DNA of 64,000 nt from Marinibacterium anthonyi (lineage in GTDB: Bacteria > Pseudomonadota > Alphaproteobacteria > Rhodobacterales > Rhodobacteraceae): contig CP031585.1 of assembly GCA_003217735.2 (NCBI GenBank), positions 558,001 to 622,000 on the forward strand, read 5' to 3'. A program made the translations under genes and the position numbers. Of this stretch, positions 19,021 through 30,581 are shown piece after piece (position 1 is the stretch's first letter; each line of letters begins with the position of its first letter). The notes beneath the pieces are model-generated. The model saw only the letters and a list, made by a program, of their open reading frames with translations. It searched no databases and had not been told where the DNA came from.

Positions 19021-20637
19021 ATGAAACACCTTCTCGCGTCCACCGCGGTGCTCCTCGCACTTGCCCTGCCTGCGGCGGCGGACTACCAGCCCGACCCGAA
19101 CGCCACGCCCGGCGGCATGATCACCGTCACCTACAAGGACGACGTCGCCACGTTGGACCCGGCCATCGGCTATGACTGGCAGAACTGGTCGATGATCAAG
19201 TCGCTTTTCGACGGGCTGATGGATTACGTCCCCGGCACCACAGAACTGCGCCCCGGCCTTGCCGAAAGCTACGAGGTGTCGGACGACGGCAAGACCTTCA
19301 CCTTCCACCTGCGCGAAGGCGTCAAGTTCCACAATGGCCGCGAGATGACGGCCGACGACGTGAAGTATTCGCTGGACCGCGTGACCAACCCCGAAACCCT
19401 GTCGCCGGGCGCGGGTTTCTTCGCCTCCATCGAAGGATTCGAGGCGATTTCGTCGGGCGATGCCGACACGCTGTCGGGGGTCGAGGTCGTCGATCCGCTG
19501 ACCGTCAAGATCACGCTGACCCGCCCCGACGCCACCTTCCTGCACGTGATGGCGCTGAACTTCGCGTCGATCGTGCCCAAGGAAGCGGTGGACGAATACG
19601 GCGCCGATTTCGGCAAGCACCCCGTCGGCACCGGCGCCTTCAAGCTGGAAGACTGGACCATCGGCCAGAAGCTCGTCTTCGCCAAGAACGAAGATTACTG
19701 GCGTGACGGCGTCCCCTACCTGGACGGCGTGACCTTCGAAGTCGGCCAGGAACCCATCGTCGCGCTGCTGCGCCTGCAGCAGGGCGAAGTCGACATCCCC
19801 GGCGACGGCATCCCGCCCGCCAAGTTCCAGGAAGTCATGGGCGATCCGGACCAGGCCGCGCGCGTCGTCGAAGGCGGTCAGCTGCACACCGGCTACATCA
19901 CCCTGAACGTGACGAAACCGCCCTTCGACAATCTCGAAGTGCGCCAGGCCGTCAACATGGCCATCAACAAGGACCGTATCACGCAAATCATCAACGGCCG
20001 CGCCGTGCCGGCGACCCAGCCGCTGCCGCCGTCGATGCCGGGCTACACCGAAGGCTACGAAGGCTATCCCTTCGACGTCGATGCCGCCAAGGCCAAGCTG
20101 GCCGACGCCGGTTTTGCCGATGGCTTCACCACCGAACTCTACGTGATGAACACCGACCCGAACCCGCGCATCGCCCAGGCGATCCAGCAGGACCTGAAAG
20201 CGATCGGCATCACCGCCGAGATCCGCGCGCTGGCCTCGGCCAACGTGATCGAAGCGGGCGGCGCGGGCGAAGCGCCGATGATCTGGTCGGGCGGCATGGC
20301 CTGGATCGCGGACTTTCCGGATCCGTCCAACTTCTACGGCCCGATCCTGGGCTGCGCCGGCGCCGGTGACGGCGGCTGGAACTGGTCCAAGTTCTGCGAC
20401 GAGGACATCGACGCCATGGCCGTCAAGGCCGACAGCTTCAGCGACCCGTCCGACCCGGAACGTCTGAAGATGTGGTCCGACGTCTACATGAAGGTCATGG
20501 ACGAAGCCCCCTGGGTCCCGGTCTTCAACGAACAGCGCTACACGATGAAATCCACCCGCATGGGCGGTGACGATGCGCTGTATGTCGATCCGGTGTCGAT
20601 CCCGATCAACTACGACTACGTCTACGTCACGGAGTGA
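19021..20637 (+). CDS. ABC transporter substrate-binding protein, family 5 (DppA-like)
   Basis: Periplasmic solute-binding protein, 538 residues with a signal peptide ending near AAA-DYQPD (about residue 20). It contains the SBP_bac_5 pattern: LRPGLAESYEVSDDGKTFTF, HLREGVKFHNG and the VRQAVNMAINKDRI segment. The strong start has CAGGAGAGACCAC upstream. With an amide sensor and an amidase in the operon, its ligand is plausibly an amide-bearing small molecule or formylated peptide rather than a general dipeptide; this is inference. Confidence 0.9.
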   Translation: MKHLLASTAVLLALALPAAADYQPDPNATPGGMITVTYKDDVATLDPAIGYDWQNWSMIKSLFDGLMDYVPGTTELRPGLAESYEVSDDGKTFTFHLREGVKFHNGREMTADDVKYSLDRVTNPETLSPGAGFFASIEGFEAISSGDADTLSGVEVVDPLTVKITLTRPDATFLHVMALNFASIVPKEAVDEYGADFGKHPVGTGAFKLEDWTIGQKLVFAKNEDYWRDGVPYLDGVTFEVGQEPIVALLRLQQGEVDIPGDGIPPAKFQEVMGDPDQAARVVEGGQLHTGYITLNVTKPPFDNLEVRQAVNMAINKDRITQIINGRAVPATQPLPPSMPGYTEGYEGYPFDVDAAKAKLADAGFADGFTTELYVMNTDPNPRIAQAIQQDLKAIGITAEIRALASANVIEAGGAGEAPMIWSGGMAWIADFPDPSNFYGPILGCAGAGDGGWNWSKFCDEDIDAMAVKADSFSDPSDPERLKMWSDVYMKVMDEAPWVPVFNEQRYTMKSTRMGGDDALYVDPVSIPINYDYVYVTE

Positions 20638-20645
20638 TCTGAACC

Positions 20646-21601
20646 ATGTGCAAGGCATGCGATTACACGATCCACGGCGCACAGCACCATTTCGGCTGGG
20701 ACAATTCCATTGCCCCGGTCGAAACGGTCGCGCCCGGATCGACGATCCTGTTCAACTGCAAGGATTCCTCGGCGGGCCAGCTTGGCCCGTCGTCGACCGT
20801 GGCTGACGTGGCGGCGCTGGATTTCGGCAAGATCAACCCGGTCTCGGGGCCGATCTACGTGGACGGCGCCGAACCCGGCGACGTGCTGAAGATCACGCTG
20901 GAAAGCTTCGCACCCCGGGTCGAGGACGGCACCGGCTGGGGCTGGACGGCGAATATCCCGGGCTTCGGCCTGCTTGCCGACCAATTCACCGACCCGGCCT
21001 TGACCATCTGGAAATACGACCCCGACACCATGGATCCGGCGGTCTGGGGGACAAACGGCAAGGTCGCGCTGAAGCCCTTTACCGGCACCATCGGCGTCGC
21101 CCCGGCCGAACCCGGCCTGCATTCCATCGTCCCGCCCCGGCGGGTCGGCGGCAACCTCGACATCCGCGATATCTCCACCGGCACCGAACTGTATCTGCCG
21201 GTCGAGGTCGCGGGCGCGCTGTTCTCTGTCGGGGACACCCACGCGGCGCAGGGCGACGGCGAGGTCTGCGGCACCGCCATCGAAAGCCCGATGGACGTGG
21301 TCCTTACGCTGGACCTGATCAAGAACCAGCCCCTGAAGATGCCCCGTTTCACCACCCCCGGCCCCGTCACGCGCCACCTTGACGCCAAGGGCTACGAGGT
21401 CACCACCGGCGTCGGACCCGACCTGATGACCGGCGCCCGCGACGCGGTGGCCGGCATGGTCGACCTGCTGACCGCCCGGCACGGTATGTCCGCCGTCGAT
21501 GCCTACATGCTGGTCTCCACCTGCGGCGACCTGCGCATTTCGGAAATCGTCGACATGCCGAACTGGGTCGTGTCCTTCTACTTCCCCCGGTCGGTCTTCG
21601 A

Positions 21602-21605
<4 letters not shown>
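20646..21605 (+). CDS. fmdA: acetamidase/formamidase family amidohydrolase
   Basis: A 319-residue FmdA/AmdA-type hydrolase releasing ammonia from formamide or short amides; cytoplasmic. Visible are the WDNSIAPV N-terminal region, the GWTANIPGFGLL segment, the conserved VGDTHAAQGDGEVCGTAIE catalytic and metal region (about 197-215) and the VSTCGDLRISEIVD C-terminal motif. GGAGTGATC precedes the ATG. Its stop overlaps the ATPase start (ATGA). It is the catabolic enzyme of the operon: the transporter brings the amide in, this enzyme frees nitrogen, and AmiC/AmiR sense it. Confidence 0.88.
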
Positions 21606-23374
<1,769 letters not shown>

Positions 23375-23396
23375 CCTCCGCACCGGATCGTCCCCC

Positions 23397-23425
23397 AAAC
23401 AAAAAAGGGCGCCCCCAAGGCGCCC
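23397..23425 (-). terminator. intrinsic terminator downstream of pheT
   Basis: Reading minus, GGGCGCC, a 5-nt loop and GGCGCCC are followed by a T run (A6 at 23401-23406 on the plus strand). It lies 24 bp past the pheT stop and 30 bp past the convergent ATPase stop, so it may serve both. Confidence 0.82.
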
Positions 23426-23448
23426 TCTCCATCCCATCCCGCGAAGGT

Positions 23449-25851
23449 TCACCCCCGCAGTTCGCCGCCCGTCGCTTTGGCGACCTTCTCGACGATCTTC
23501 TTCGACACCGCCGCGATATCCTCGTCGGTCAGCGTCTTCTCGGTCGGCTGCAGCCGCACCGCGATGGCGAGCGACTTCTTGCCCTCGCCCAGCGATCCCC
23601 CGATGAACTCGTCAAACACCCGCACGTCGGCGATCAGCGCCTTGTCAGCCCCCTGCGCCGCGTTCACCAGCGTCAGCGCCTCGACATCGGCATCCACCAC
23701 GAAGGCAAAGTCGCGTTCCACCGCCTGCAGTCCGTGCAGCTCCAGCGCCGGGCGGGTCGCGCCCGTCTTGCGCGGCGCGGGGATCTGGTCGGGCCAGAGG
23801 GTGAAGGCCATCGCCGGGCCCTTGATGTCCATCGCCTGCAGAACCTTGGGGTGCAGCTCGCCGAAGACGCCCAGCACTTTCTTGGGACCAAGGCAGATCT
23901 TGCCGTGACGGCCCGGGTGCCACCAGGCATCCCCGCCGCGCAGGATCTGCACCTTGGCCGGCGCGCCAAGGGCGGCCAGCACCGCCTCGGCATCCGCCTT
24001 CACGTCGTAGACATCGACGGGGCGCGAAGCCCCATGCACGTCCTTGGGCGCCGTCCGGCCCACCAGGATCCCCGACACGCGGTTTTCCTGTTCGCCCGGC
24101 TCACCGCCCGAAAAGACCGGTCCGCATTCGAACAGCGCCAGATCCATGAACCCCCGCGCCTGATTGCGCGCCGCCGCCTGCAGCAGGCCCGCCAGCAGGT
24201 CGGGCCGCATGTGCGACATGTCCGACGAAATCGGGTTCTCCAGCATCGTCTCCTCGGTGCCGCCGCCGAACAGCGTGGCCGAGGCCTTGTCGATGAAGGA
24301 ATAGGTCACGCATTCATTATACCCCAGCGCGGCGGCGGTGCGCCGCGCGATGCCCAGCCGCTTCTGCTCCAGCGTCAGCACCGGCTTGGGCACGCCGGGC
24401 AGGCGCGCCAGCGGCTTGCCCTTGAGGCCCGTCAGCGAGGCGATCCGCGCCACCTCTTCCACCAGGTCGGCCGAGCCATCCACATCCGGGCGCCAGCTGG
24501 GCACATGGGCCATGTCGCCCTCGATCCGGAAGCCGAGCGCCTCGAGCGTGGCCACCTGCGTTTCGGGCGCGATTTCCATGCCGACGAGGCTTTGCACCCG
24601 GTCGGTGTCCAGCTTGTAGGCACGGGAATGATCGGGCGCCGCGCCGGCGATCACCACCTCGGACGCCTCGCCGCCGCACAGCTCCAGGATCATCGCGGTG
24701 GCCGCTTCCAGCCCGGGTTCGGTGAACGCCGGATCCACGCCGCGTTCGAACCGGTAGCGGGCATCGGAATTGATCTTGAGCGCGCGGCCCGTCAGGGCGA
24801 TCTGGACGAAGTCCCAGAAGGCGGATTCGACGAAGACATTGGTGGTCTCCTCGGTCACGCCGGTGACATCGCCACCCATGATGCCGCCGATGCTTTCCGG
24901 CCCGGTGTCGTCCGAGATCAGCATCATGCCGGGCTCGAACGTGTAGTCCTTCTCGTCCAGCGCCTGCATCGTCTCGCCGCCCTTGGCGCGATGCACCCGC
25001 AGGTTGCCTTGCACCTTGTCGGCGTCGAACACATGCAGCGGGCGGTTCTGGTCGAAGGTGAAGAAGTTGGTCACATCCACCAGCGCCGAGATCGGCCGCA
25101 GCCCGATCGCCTTCAGCCGGTCCTGCAGCCATTGCGGGCTGGGTCCGTTTTTCACACCCTTGATCAGGCGCCCGGTGAAATGCGGGCAGCCGTCCAGCGT
25201 GTCGGCGTCGATGCTGACACTGATGGGCGAGGGGAAGCTGCCCGTCACCGGCGTCACCGGCGTCACCGGCTTTTCGATCAGCTTGCCCAACCCCCGCGCC
25301 GCCAGGTCCCGGGCGATGCCGTGCACGCCAAGCGCGTCGGCGCGGTTGGGGGTGATGGCGATCTCGATCACCGGATCGACCTTGGAGGGGTCATTCTCGG
25401 CCAGCCAGTCGGTAAAGCTCTGGCCCACGACGCCAGACGCCAGCTCGATGATTCCGTCGTGTTCCTCCGACAGCTCCATCTCGCGTTCCGAACACATCAT
25501 GCCAAAGCTTTCGATGCCCCGGATCTTGCCCACGCCGATGGTGGTGTCGATGCCCGGAACATAGGTGCCGGGCCTGGCCACGACCACGGTGATCCCGGCG
25601 CGCGCATTCGGTGCGCCGCAGATGATCTGGGTCATGCCCTCGGCGGTTTCCACCTGGCAGACGTTCAGCCGGTCGGCGTCGGGATGCTTCTCGGCTTCCT
25701 TCACGAAGCCGATGGTAAAGTCCTTGAGCGCCTCGGCAGGATTGGTGACGCCCTCAACCTCCAGACCAAGATCGGTCAGGGTGTAAAGGATCTCGTCCAG
25801 GCTCGCCTCGGTTTCGAGGTGATCCTTCAGCCAGGAAAGCGTGAATTTCAT
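23449..25851 (-). CDS. pheT: phenylalanyl-tRNA synthetase beta subunit
   Basis: An 800-residue beta chain of the heterotetrameric PheRS, full length. It starts MKFTLSWLKDHLETEAS, then the tRNA-binding OB-fold (EMR) domain at about 40-150, B3/B4 editing domains in the middle, B5 (about 405-475), the catalytic-like core, and the ferredoxin-fold anticodon-binding domain at the end (AVERDFAFVVD, KSLAIAVRLQP). A ninefold-periodic DNA triplication at 25244-25270 encodes the VTPVTPVTG linker after the OB domain. It is transcribed after pheS and yrhK. Confidence 0.96.
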   Translation of the reverse strand: MKFTLSWLKDHLETEASLDEILYTLTDLGLEVEGVTNPAEALKDFTIGFVKEAEKHPDADRLNVCQVETAEGMTQIICGAPNARAGITVVVARPGTYVPGIDTTIGVGKIRGIESFGMMCSEREMELSEEHDGIIELASGVVGQSFTDWLAENDPSKVDPVIEIAITPNRADALGVHGIARDLAARGLGKLIEKPVTPVTPVTGSFPSPISVSIDADTLDGCPHFTGRLIKGVKNGPSPQWLQDRLKAIGLRPISALVDVTNFFTFDQNRPLHVFDADKVQGNLRVHRAKGGETMQALDEKDYTFEPGMMLISDDTGPESIGGIMGGDVTGVTEETTNVFVESAFWDFVQIALTGRALKINSDARYRFERGVDPAFTEPGLEAATAMILELCGGEASEVVIAGAAPDHSRAYKLDTDRVQSLVGMEIAPETQVATLEALGFRIEGDMAHVPSWRPDVDGSADLVEEVARIASLTGLKGKPLARLPGVPKPVLTLEQKRLGIARRTAAALGYNECVTYSFIDKASATLFGGGTEETMLENPISSDMSHMRPDLLAGLLQAAARNQARGFMDLALFECGPVFSGGEPGEQENRVSGILVGRTAPKDVHGASRPVDVYDVKADAEAVLAALGAPAKVQILRGGDAWWHPGRHGKICLGPKKVLGVFGELHPKVLQAMDIKGPAMAFTLWPDQIPAPRKTGATRPALELHGLQAVERDFAFVVDADVEALTLVNAAQGADKALIADVRVFDEFIGGSLGEGKKSLAIAVRLQPTEKTLTDEDIAAVSKKIVEKVAKATGGELRG

Positions 25852-25928
25852 GTGTCTGCGCCCAAGATCAACCGGAGTTCCGGGCGGGGTTTAACGGAAG
25901 CCGGGCCGGGGGGAAAGGGGGCGCGGGT

Positions 25929-26207
25929 TCAGGCCTCGAAGCGGTCGGCCAGGTCCGTGTCATCGCCCATTGCGGCCAGCTTGAGTTCGCGGACCAGGCG
26001 CAGCGATGGCTTGGCGGCGAAGAAGAACGAGCCGACGAGGAAGAACCAGGTGCCGGCGGTCTGCCAGGCTTCGGAGAAGAACATGAGTGACCCGATGACG
26101 AAGAAGGTCGCGGCGCAGAAGTCGATGATCGTGTAGGTGATCTCGAACAGCGCGTAGAGCCGGCGCTGGTCATGGGTGCCGTGGCGGTGGTCTGTCTGAA
26201 AAAGCAT
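25929..26207 (-). CDS. YrhK-like small membrane protein
   Basis: A 92-residue protein with two hydrophobic segments, about 23-45 (ITYTIIDFCAATFFVIGSLMF) and 50-66 (TAGTWFFLVGSFFFA), followed by KPSLRLVREL. This is the YrhK-domain pattern; function unknown. It sits between pheS and pheT on the same strand, separated from pheS by about 230 bp that contain a dispersed hairpin repeat. It is often seen in this position in related genomes as I recall, but that is not shown here. Confidence 0.75.
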   Translation of the reverse strand: MLFQTDHRHGTHDQRRLYALFEITYTIIDFCAATFFVIGSLMFFSEAWQTAGTWFFLVGSFFFAAKPSLRLVRELKLAAMGDDTDLADRFEA

Positions 26208-26269
26208 GGTGCGTCCCTGTCGGTTCCGATGACCGCAGGGTCGGGAATGCGATGGGAGGCGTCAAGGGT

Positions 26270-26331
26270 GGGGGCGCAGCCCCCGTCCTCCGTCGGAGGA
26301 CTCCCCCGGAGGTATTTTCGCCAAGAAGAAG
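26270..26331 (+). repeat. dispersed hairpin-plus-tail repeat, copy 1
   Basis: Two adjoining hairpins (GGGGGCGCAGCCCCC; GTCCTCCGTCGGAGGAC) are followed by TCCCCCGGAGGTATTTTCG and a purine tail CCAAGAAGAAG. The same unit occurs at 41698-41760 (minus) and 61681-61743. It lies between pheS and yrhK. Confidence 0.85.
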
Positions 26332-26435
26332 ACGGGGGCGTGGTGCTGCCTTTCGCACCCTTGGCGCAACCGCAGTGTGGCCGCAGGCGGCGCAGCCGTG
26401 CGTCCCCGGGGGCACGCGTTTATCGGCTGAGACCC

Positions 26436-27509
26436 CTAGCGGCTGAGCCCACCGTGCAGGGAGGGCACGTCGAGCGCCGAGAAGCCGTAGTGGCGCAGCC
26501 AGCGCAGGTCGCTGTCGAAGAAGGCGCGCAGGTCGGGGATGCCGTATTTCAGCATCGCGATCCGGTCGATCCCCATGCCGAAGGCAAAGCCCTGGTAGAC
26601 CTCGGGGTCGATGCCGCCGGCGGCGATGACCTTGGGATGCACCATGCCCGACCCGAGGATTTCCAGCCAGTCGTCGCCTTCGCCCACCTTCAACGTGCCG
26701 CCTTCCCAGGAACAGCGGATGTCGACCTCGGCCGAGGGTTCGGTGAACGGGAAGTGCGAGGCGCGGAAGCGCAGTTCGACCTCGTCGACCTCGAAGAAGG
26801 CCTTCACGAATTCCTCCAGCACCCATTTCAGGTTCGCCATCGAGATGTCCTTGTCGAGCGCGAGCCCTTCGACCTGGTGGAACATCGGCGTGTGGGTCTG
26901 GTCGTAATCCGCGCGGTAGACGCCGCCGGGGCAGATGATGCGCAACGGCGCGCCCAGCTTTTCCATCGACCGGATCTGCACCGGCGAGGTATGGGTGCGC
27001 AGCACGTGCGGCGGGCGGTTGTCGCCCGCTTTCCGCGCCATGTAGAACGTGTCCATCTCGGCCCGCGCCGGGTGGTGCGAGGGGATGTTCAAAGCGTCGA
27101 AATTGTACCAGTCGGTGTCGATCCGGGGGCCTTCGGCCACCGCAAAGCCCATCTCGGCGAAGATCGCCGTGACTTCCTCGGACACCTGGGAAATCGGGTG
27201 CAGCGTGCCCTGACGCATCGGTCGCCCGGGGAGGGTGACATCCAGCCATTCGGTGCGCAGCCGTTCGTCCAGCGCCGCGTCGCCCAGGGCCGCCTTCTTG
27301 GCGGCCAGGGCCGAGTTGATCTCGTCCTTCAGCGCGTTCAGCGCCGGGCCTGCCGTCTGGCGTTCCTCGGGCGTCATCTTGCCCAGCTCGCGCATCTTCA
27401 GCGCGACCTCGCCCTTCTTGCCCACTGCCGCCAGGCGGATCGCCTCCAGCGCCGCCTCGTCGGCGGCCTCGGCAATCTGGCCCAGGTATTTGCCCTTCAG
27501 ATCGTCCAT
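26436..27509 (-). CDS. pheS: phenylalanyl-tRNA synthetase alpha subunit
   Basis: A 357-residue catalytic alpha chain. It has an N-terminal coiled coil (about 1-85) and a class II core with motif 2 ([21 protein letters not shown]) and motif 3 ([21 protein letters not shown]) near the C-terminus. It charges tRNA-Phe together with PheT. The usual rpmI-rplT-pheS-pheT order is kept on the minus strand but stretched: about 2.7 kb of other genes lies between rplT and pheS. Confidence 0.96.
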   Translation of the reverse strand: MDDLKGKYLGQIAEAADEAALEAIRLAAVGKKGEVALKMRELGKMTPEERQTAGPALNALKDEINSALAAKKAALGDAALDERLRTEWLDVTLPGRPMRQGTLHPISQVSEEVTAIFAEMGFAVAEGPRIDTDWYNFDALNIPSHHPARAEMDTFYMARKAGDNRPPHVLRTHTSPVQIRSMEKLGAPLRIICPGGVYRADYDQTHTPMFHQVEGLALDKDISMANLKWVLEEFVKAFFEVDEVELRFRASHFPFTEPSAEVDIRCSWEGGTLKVGEGDDWLEILGSGMVHPKVIAAGGIDPEVYQGFAFGMGIDRIAMLKYGIPDLRAFFDSDLRWLRHYGFSALDVPSLHGGLSR

Positions 27510-27577
27510 GACGGCCTCGCTCGTTCCTGCCGGGCCGGACTACCCCAGGCGGGCGCGTGAACGCAAGGGCTGGCGGG

Positions 27578-27697
27578 TCAGTAGAGCCGTTCGGTGTTCG
27601 ATACGCGGATGACTTCCTCAAGCTCCTCGATCGGGTGGGGCAGGTCGGAATGGGCCTTCAACATCGCGTCCGCCTTGTCGCCGAACACCACGTCCAT
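27578..27697 (-). CDS. possible small protein or gene remnant
   Basis: A 39-residue frame, MDVVFGDKADAMLKAHSDL... ending RVSNTERLY, has amino-acid composition of a real protein rather than a shadow; GGGCGG lies upstream. It lies between pheS and the divergent serine hydrolase. I do not recognise it. It could be the tail of a lost longer protein, since the frame stays open upstream to 27790 with low-complexity sequence. Confidence 0.3.
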   Translation of the reverse strand: MDVVFGDKADAMLKAHSDLPHPIEELEEVIRVSNTERLY

Positions 27698-27834
27698 CCG
27701 CCGCCCTGCTGATGCGCCGCTGTCCGACCACAGGGAACCCGGCCTGCCGGTTGAACCGGCCCGGTGGCCGCGGCGATGGACAGCCTCCACCGCACCGCCT
27801 ACGGTTCCGCCCGGAGACGAGTAAGGGAGGCGTC

Positions 27835-28965
27835 ATGAACGCTTTGAACGGGGCGCTGGCCAAGGCGGTCGCGCGCAACGAGGTGCCGTTTGCGGTTGCC
27901 ATGACCGCGAATGCCGGCGGGATCACCTGGAGCGGGGCGGCCGGGGACGCCGGCGCGGGATCGGTGTTCCGGATCTATTCGATGACCAAGGCGATCGGGT
28001 CGCTGGCCGCGATGATCCTGATCGACCGGGGGCTTCTGAGCCTTGACACGCCGGTGGCCGACATCCTGCCCGAATGGGACGACCTGCCGTTGCTGGCCGG
28101 CTGGGACGACGAAACGCCCGTCCTGCGCAAGCCCGCCCGGACAGCCACCATCCGCCACCTGGCGACCCACATGTCCGGGCTGGAATACGACATGTGGAGC
28201 GCCGACACCAAGCGCTACCTGAAAAGCCAGAACGTCCCCATCGCCGGCACCGGCCGGCGCGAGGCGCTGTCCCGCCATCCGCTGACCTTCGAGCCGGGCA
28301 CGCGCTGGGGCTACGGCATATCCACCGACTGGCTGGGCCGCGTGGTCGAAGCCGTGGACGGGCGCCGCATCGACGCCTTCTGCCAGGCCGAGATCCTGGA
28401 TCCGCTGGGCATGTCCGACACGGTCTTCGAAATCGCGGGGCGCGAAACCCGCCTGGCCTCGGCGTTCCAGCGCAATGGCGACGGCGGCTTTGACCGGATC
28501 GAACTTGGCGCGCCGTCCAATCCCGAATTCTACGGCATGGGCCATGCGCTGTATTCCACCGCGCCCGATTACCTGCGCTTCCTGCGCATGGTGCTGAACC
28601 GGGGCGAACTGGACGGCAGCCGGGTGCTGTCGGAACCGGCCGTCCATGCCTTCTGCGCCGATCAGATGCAGGGCAAGCGGTTCGAAAAGATGATCACCGT
28701 GGCGCCCTGGCGGTCGGCGGATGTCGACCTGTTCCCGGGCCTGCCGGTCACCCATTCGGTGGCCTTCCAGCGGGTCGAGGCGGATGTGCCGGGCAAGCGT
28801 GCCGCCGGGTCGCTGGGCTGGGCCGGGATCTGCAACACGCATTACTGGATCGATCCCGCTCGCGGGCTGGCGGCGGTGTTCATGACCCAGTTGCTGCCCT
28901 TTGTCGAACCCGGCGCGCTTGCGGCCTATGACCGGTTCGAACGCGCGGTCTACGCCACGCTCTGA
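27835..28965 (+). CDS. serine hydrolase, beta-lactamase (class C/esterase VIII) fold
   Basis: A 376-residue protein without a signal peptide. The SxxK catalytic motif SMTK (in FRIYSMTKAIG) lies near residue 46 and a Tyr-containing motif (RWGYGISTDW) near residue 160. The C-terminal SLGWAGICNTHYWIDP region takes the place of KTG. Such cytoplasmic members are usually esterases or amidases of family VIII rather than true beta-lactamases. The chosen ATG has AAGGGAGGCGTC upstream. It lies in the block separating rplT from pheS and is divergent from pheS. Confidence 0.85.
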   Translation: MNALNGALAKAVARNEVPFAVAMTANAGGITWSGAAGDAGAGSVFRIYSMTKAIGSLAAMILIDRGLLSLDTPVADILPEWDDLPLLAGWDDETPVLRKPARTATIRHLATHMSGLEYDMWSADTKRYLKSQNVPIAGTGRREALSRHPLTFEPGTRWGYGISTDWLGRVVEAVDGRRIDAFCQAEILDPLGMSDTVFEIAGRETRLASAFQRNGDGGFDRIELGAPSNPEFYGMGHALYSTAPDYLRFLRMVLNRGELDGSRVLSEPAVHAFCADQMQGKRFEKMITVAPWRSADVDLFPGLPVTHSVAFQRVEADVPGKRAAGSLGWAGICNTHYWIDPARGLAAVFMTQLLPFVEPGALAAYDRFERAVYATL

Positions 28966-29169
28966 GTCCTCTCCGAACGGATGGGGCGGCTCCACCGATG
29001 CGCCGGCGCCTGTCCGGACGCGTGCGGGTTTTCCGTTAATTGATGCGGTAAGCCTTGAAAGGGGCGCATTCCTTCCCGGTTCCGGCCACGGCCGCAGCCG
29101 AGAAGACAGGCCGAACGCGGTCTGACCCGGCTGCACCTGACACGGATCCACACGCAAGGAGGACATCCC

Positions 29170-29427
29170 ATGATCCGCTACGCCGCACTTGTCGTTCTGT
29201 GCCTGGCACAGGCCGGCTTTTTCGCCAGCGCCGCCCATGCCAACGGCAAGACGGTCCACGGCCCGCGACCACCGGCCACTTACACTGGCCAGTGGTACAC
29301 CACCCCTTCGGGCTGTTCCTACAGCCGCGCCCAGGCGCCCGGCTATCCGGCCAGCTGGCACCTGATCACGAACCCCCATCACATCGGCAAGCCCACGGCC
29401 AAGGCCAATTGCCCGACCATGCTGTGA
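29170..29427 (+). CDS. small secreted protein of unknown function
   Basis: 85 residues preceded by a perfect AAGGAGG ribosome site 7 bp from the ATG. A signal peptide runs to about residue 25 (ending AAHA). The mature part is about 60 residues, rich in Tyr, Pro and His, with two Cys that could pair (PSGCSYS, KANCPTML). I do not recognise the family; it is probably a periplasmic or secreted small protein. Confidence 0.65.
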   Translation: MIRYAALVVLCLAQAGFFASAAHANGKTVHGPRPPATYTGQWYTTPSGCSYSRAQAPGYPASWHLITNPHHIGKPTAKANCPTML

Positions 29428-29514
29428 TCCGGACCCGATCCCCGGCCAGGACCAGGGACCGCCTGCGACGGCGGTCCTTTGCATGTTCGGGGCCGAGGCC
29501 CAGCCTTCGGCCGG

Positions 29515-30063
29515 TCAGCGCACCTTGGAATAGATGACGCAATCGCGCGGCGCGTCCGAGACGTTGGGATGGCGGAAATAGCGGCGCAGGATCCCTTCGC
29601 GCGTCATCCCCGCCTTTTCCATCACTCGCGCCGACGCGGGGTTCTCGACGTCGCAAAACGCCTCCGCCCGGAAGATCCCGGAATGCGCCAGGGCGTGGCC
29701 CACCAGCCAGGTCATGATTTCCGAGGCGATCCCGTTGCCCCAGGCCGACGCCCGCAGGACATAGCCATAGTTCACCCTGTGCCCGATCAGGTGCGGGTGG
29801 AACATGCCGATCGGGTCGGCCCTGTGCCCGCGATGAAAGGCGACAAGGGGAAAGCCGGTTCCGCTGTCCCATTCGGCGGCCGCCGAGCGCAGGAAGTCCG
29901 CCGTCCGGGCGACGCTGGCATGCGGCGTCCAGCCCAGGTAACGCGTGACGTCCGCATCCGTCGCATAGCTTTCAAAGATGCCTTGCGCATCCGCCTCGGA
30001 CACACGGCGCAAGTGGCAGCGGGCCGTGTCGAACGCATCGGGCAGGGTGTAGGACGTTGTCAT
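29515..30063 (-). CDS. GNAT acetyltransferase, RimJ/RimL-like
   Basis: A 182-residue acetyl-CoA-dependent N-acetyltransferase. The family pattern runs from LRRVSEADAQGIFESY through YGYVLRASAWGNGIASEIM (acetyl-CoA-binding motif A, with the Q/RxxGxG/A region) to NPASARVMEKAGMTREGIL and a final RDCVIYSKVR. Its position directly downstream of rplT on the same strand is suggestive of a ribosomal-protein or small-molecule substrate, but RimL-like proteins are diverse and the substrate is unknown. Confidence 0.85.
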   Translation of the reverse strand: MTTSYTLPDAFDTARCHLRRVSEADAQGIFESYATDADVTRYLGWTPHASVARTADFLRSAAAEWDSGTGFPLVAFHRGHRADPIGMFHPHLIGHRVNYGYVLRASAWGNGIASEIMTWLVGHALAHSGIFRAEAFCDVENPASARVMEKAGMTREGILRRYFRHPNVSDAPRDCVIYSKVR

Positions 30064-30142
30064 TGCGGCATCCTACCGCCGCGTGGGGCGCTGGCAAGCC
30101 GGGCGCCGGAAGCGTCTGCGCCCCCGAACATGCCCCCAAACG

Positions 30143-30174
30143 AAAAAGGCCGCGTCCGGTGACGCGGCCTTTTC
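30143..30174 (-). terminator. intrinsic terminator of rpmI-rplT
   Basis: A perfect 9-bp stem, GGCCGCGTC with GACGCGGCC, has a CGGT loop and is flanked by A5 on one side and T4 on the other. It therefore works on the minus strand about 25 bp past rplT and could also act on the plus strand. Confidence 0.88.
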
Positions 30175-30198
30175 CGATTACGGCGATCCTGCAAGGGA

Positions 30199-30564
30199 TC
30201 AGGCGACCAGCGCGCCCTTGGCTTGCTCGACGATGGCGGTGAACGCCTCGGGCTCGTGCACGGCCAGGTCGGCCAGGACCTTGCGGTCCACTTCGATGCC
30301 GGCCAGCGTCAGGCCGTTGATGAAACGCGAATACGTCAGCGCTTCGTCATTGGCACGCACGGCTGCGTTGATCCGCTGGATCCACAGCGCGCGGAAATTC
30401 CGCTTGCGGGTCTTCCGGTCGCGCGTTGCGTACTGGTTGGCCTTGTCGACGGCCTGGGTTGCTGTCTTGAAGTTCGACTTGCGGCGGCCGTAATAGCCTT
30501 TCGCAGCCTTGATGATCTTCTTGTGACGGGCGTGGGTGACGGTACCACCTTTGACACGGGACAT
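30199..30564 (-). CDS. rplT: 50S ribosomal protein L20
   Basis: A 121-residue large-subunit assembly protein, full length and highly conserved: [26 protein letters not shown] at the basic, rRNA-binding N-terminus and the [18 protein letters not shown] globular end. It is 17 bp after rpmI, the standard pair. Confidence 0.97.
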   Translation of the reverse strand: MSRVKGGTVTHARHKKIIKAAKGYYGRRKSNFKTATQAVDKANQYATRDRKTRKRNFRALWIQRINAAVRANDEALTYSRFINGLTLAGIEVDRKVLADLAVHEPEAFTAIVEQAKGALVA

Positions 30565-30581
30565 GTGCTAAGCTCCTTCGA

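Noticed and set aside
25244..25270. Three GTCACCGGC units in pheT
   Set aside because: They encode a VTPVT linker inside an intact gene; a simple in-frame expansion, not a regulatory repeat.
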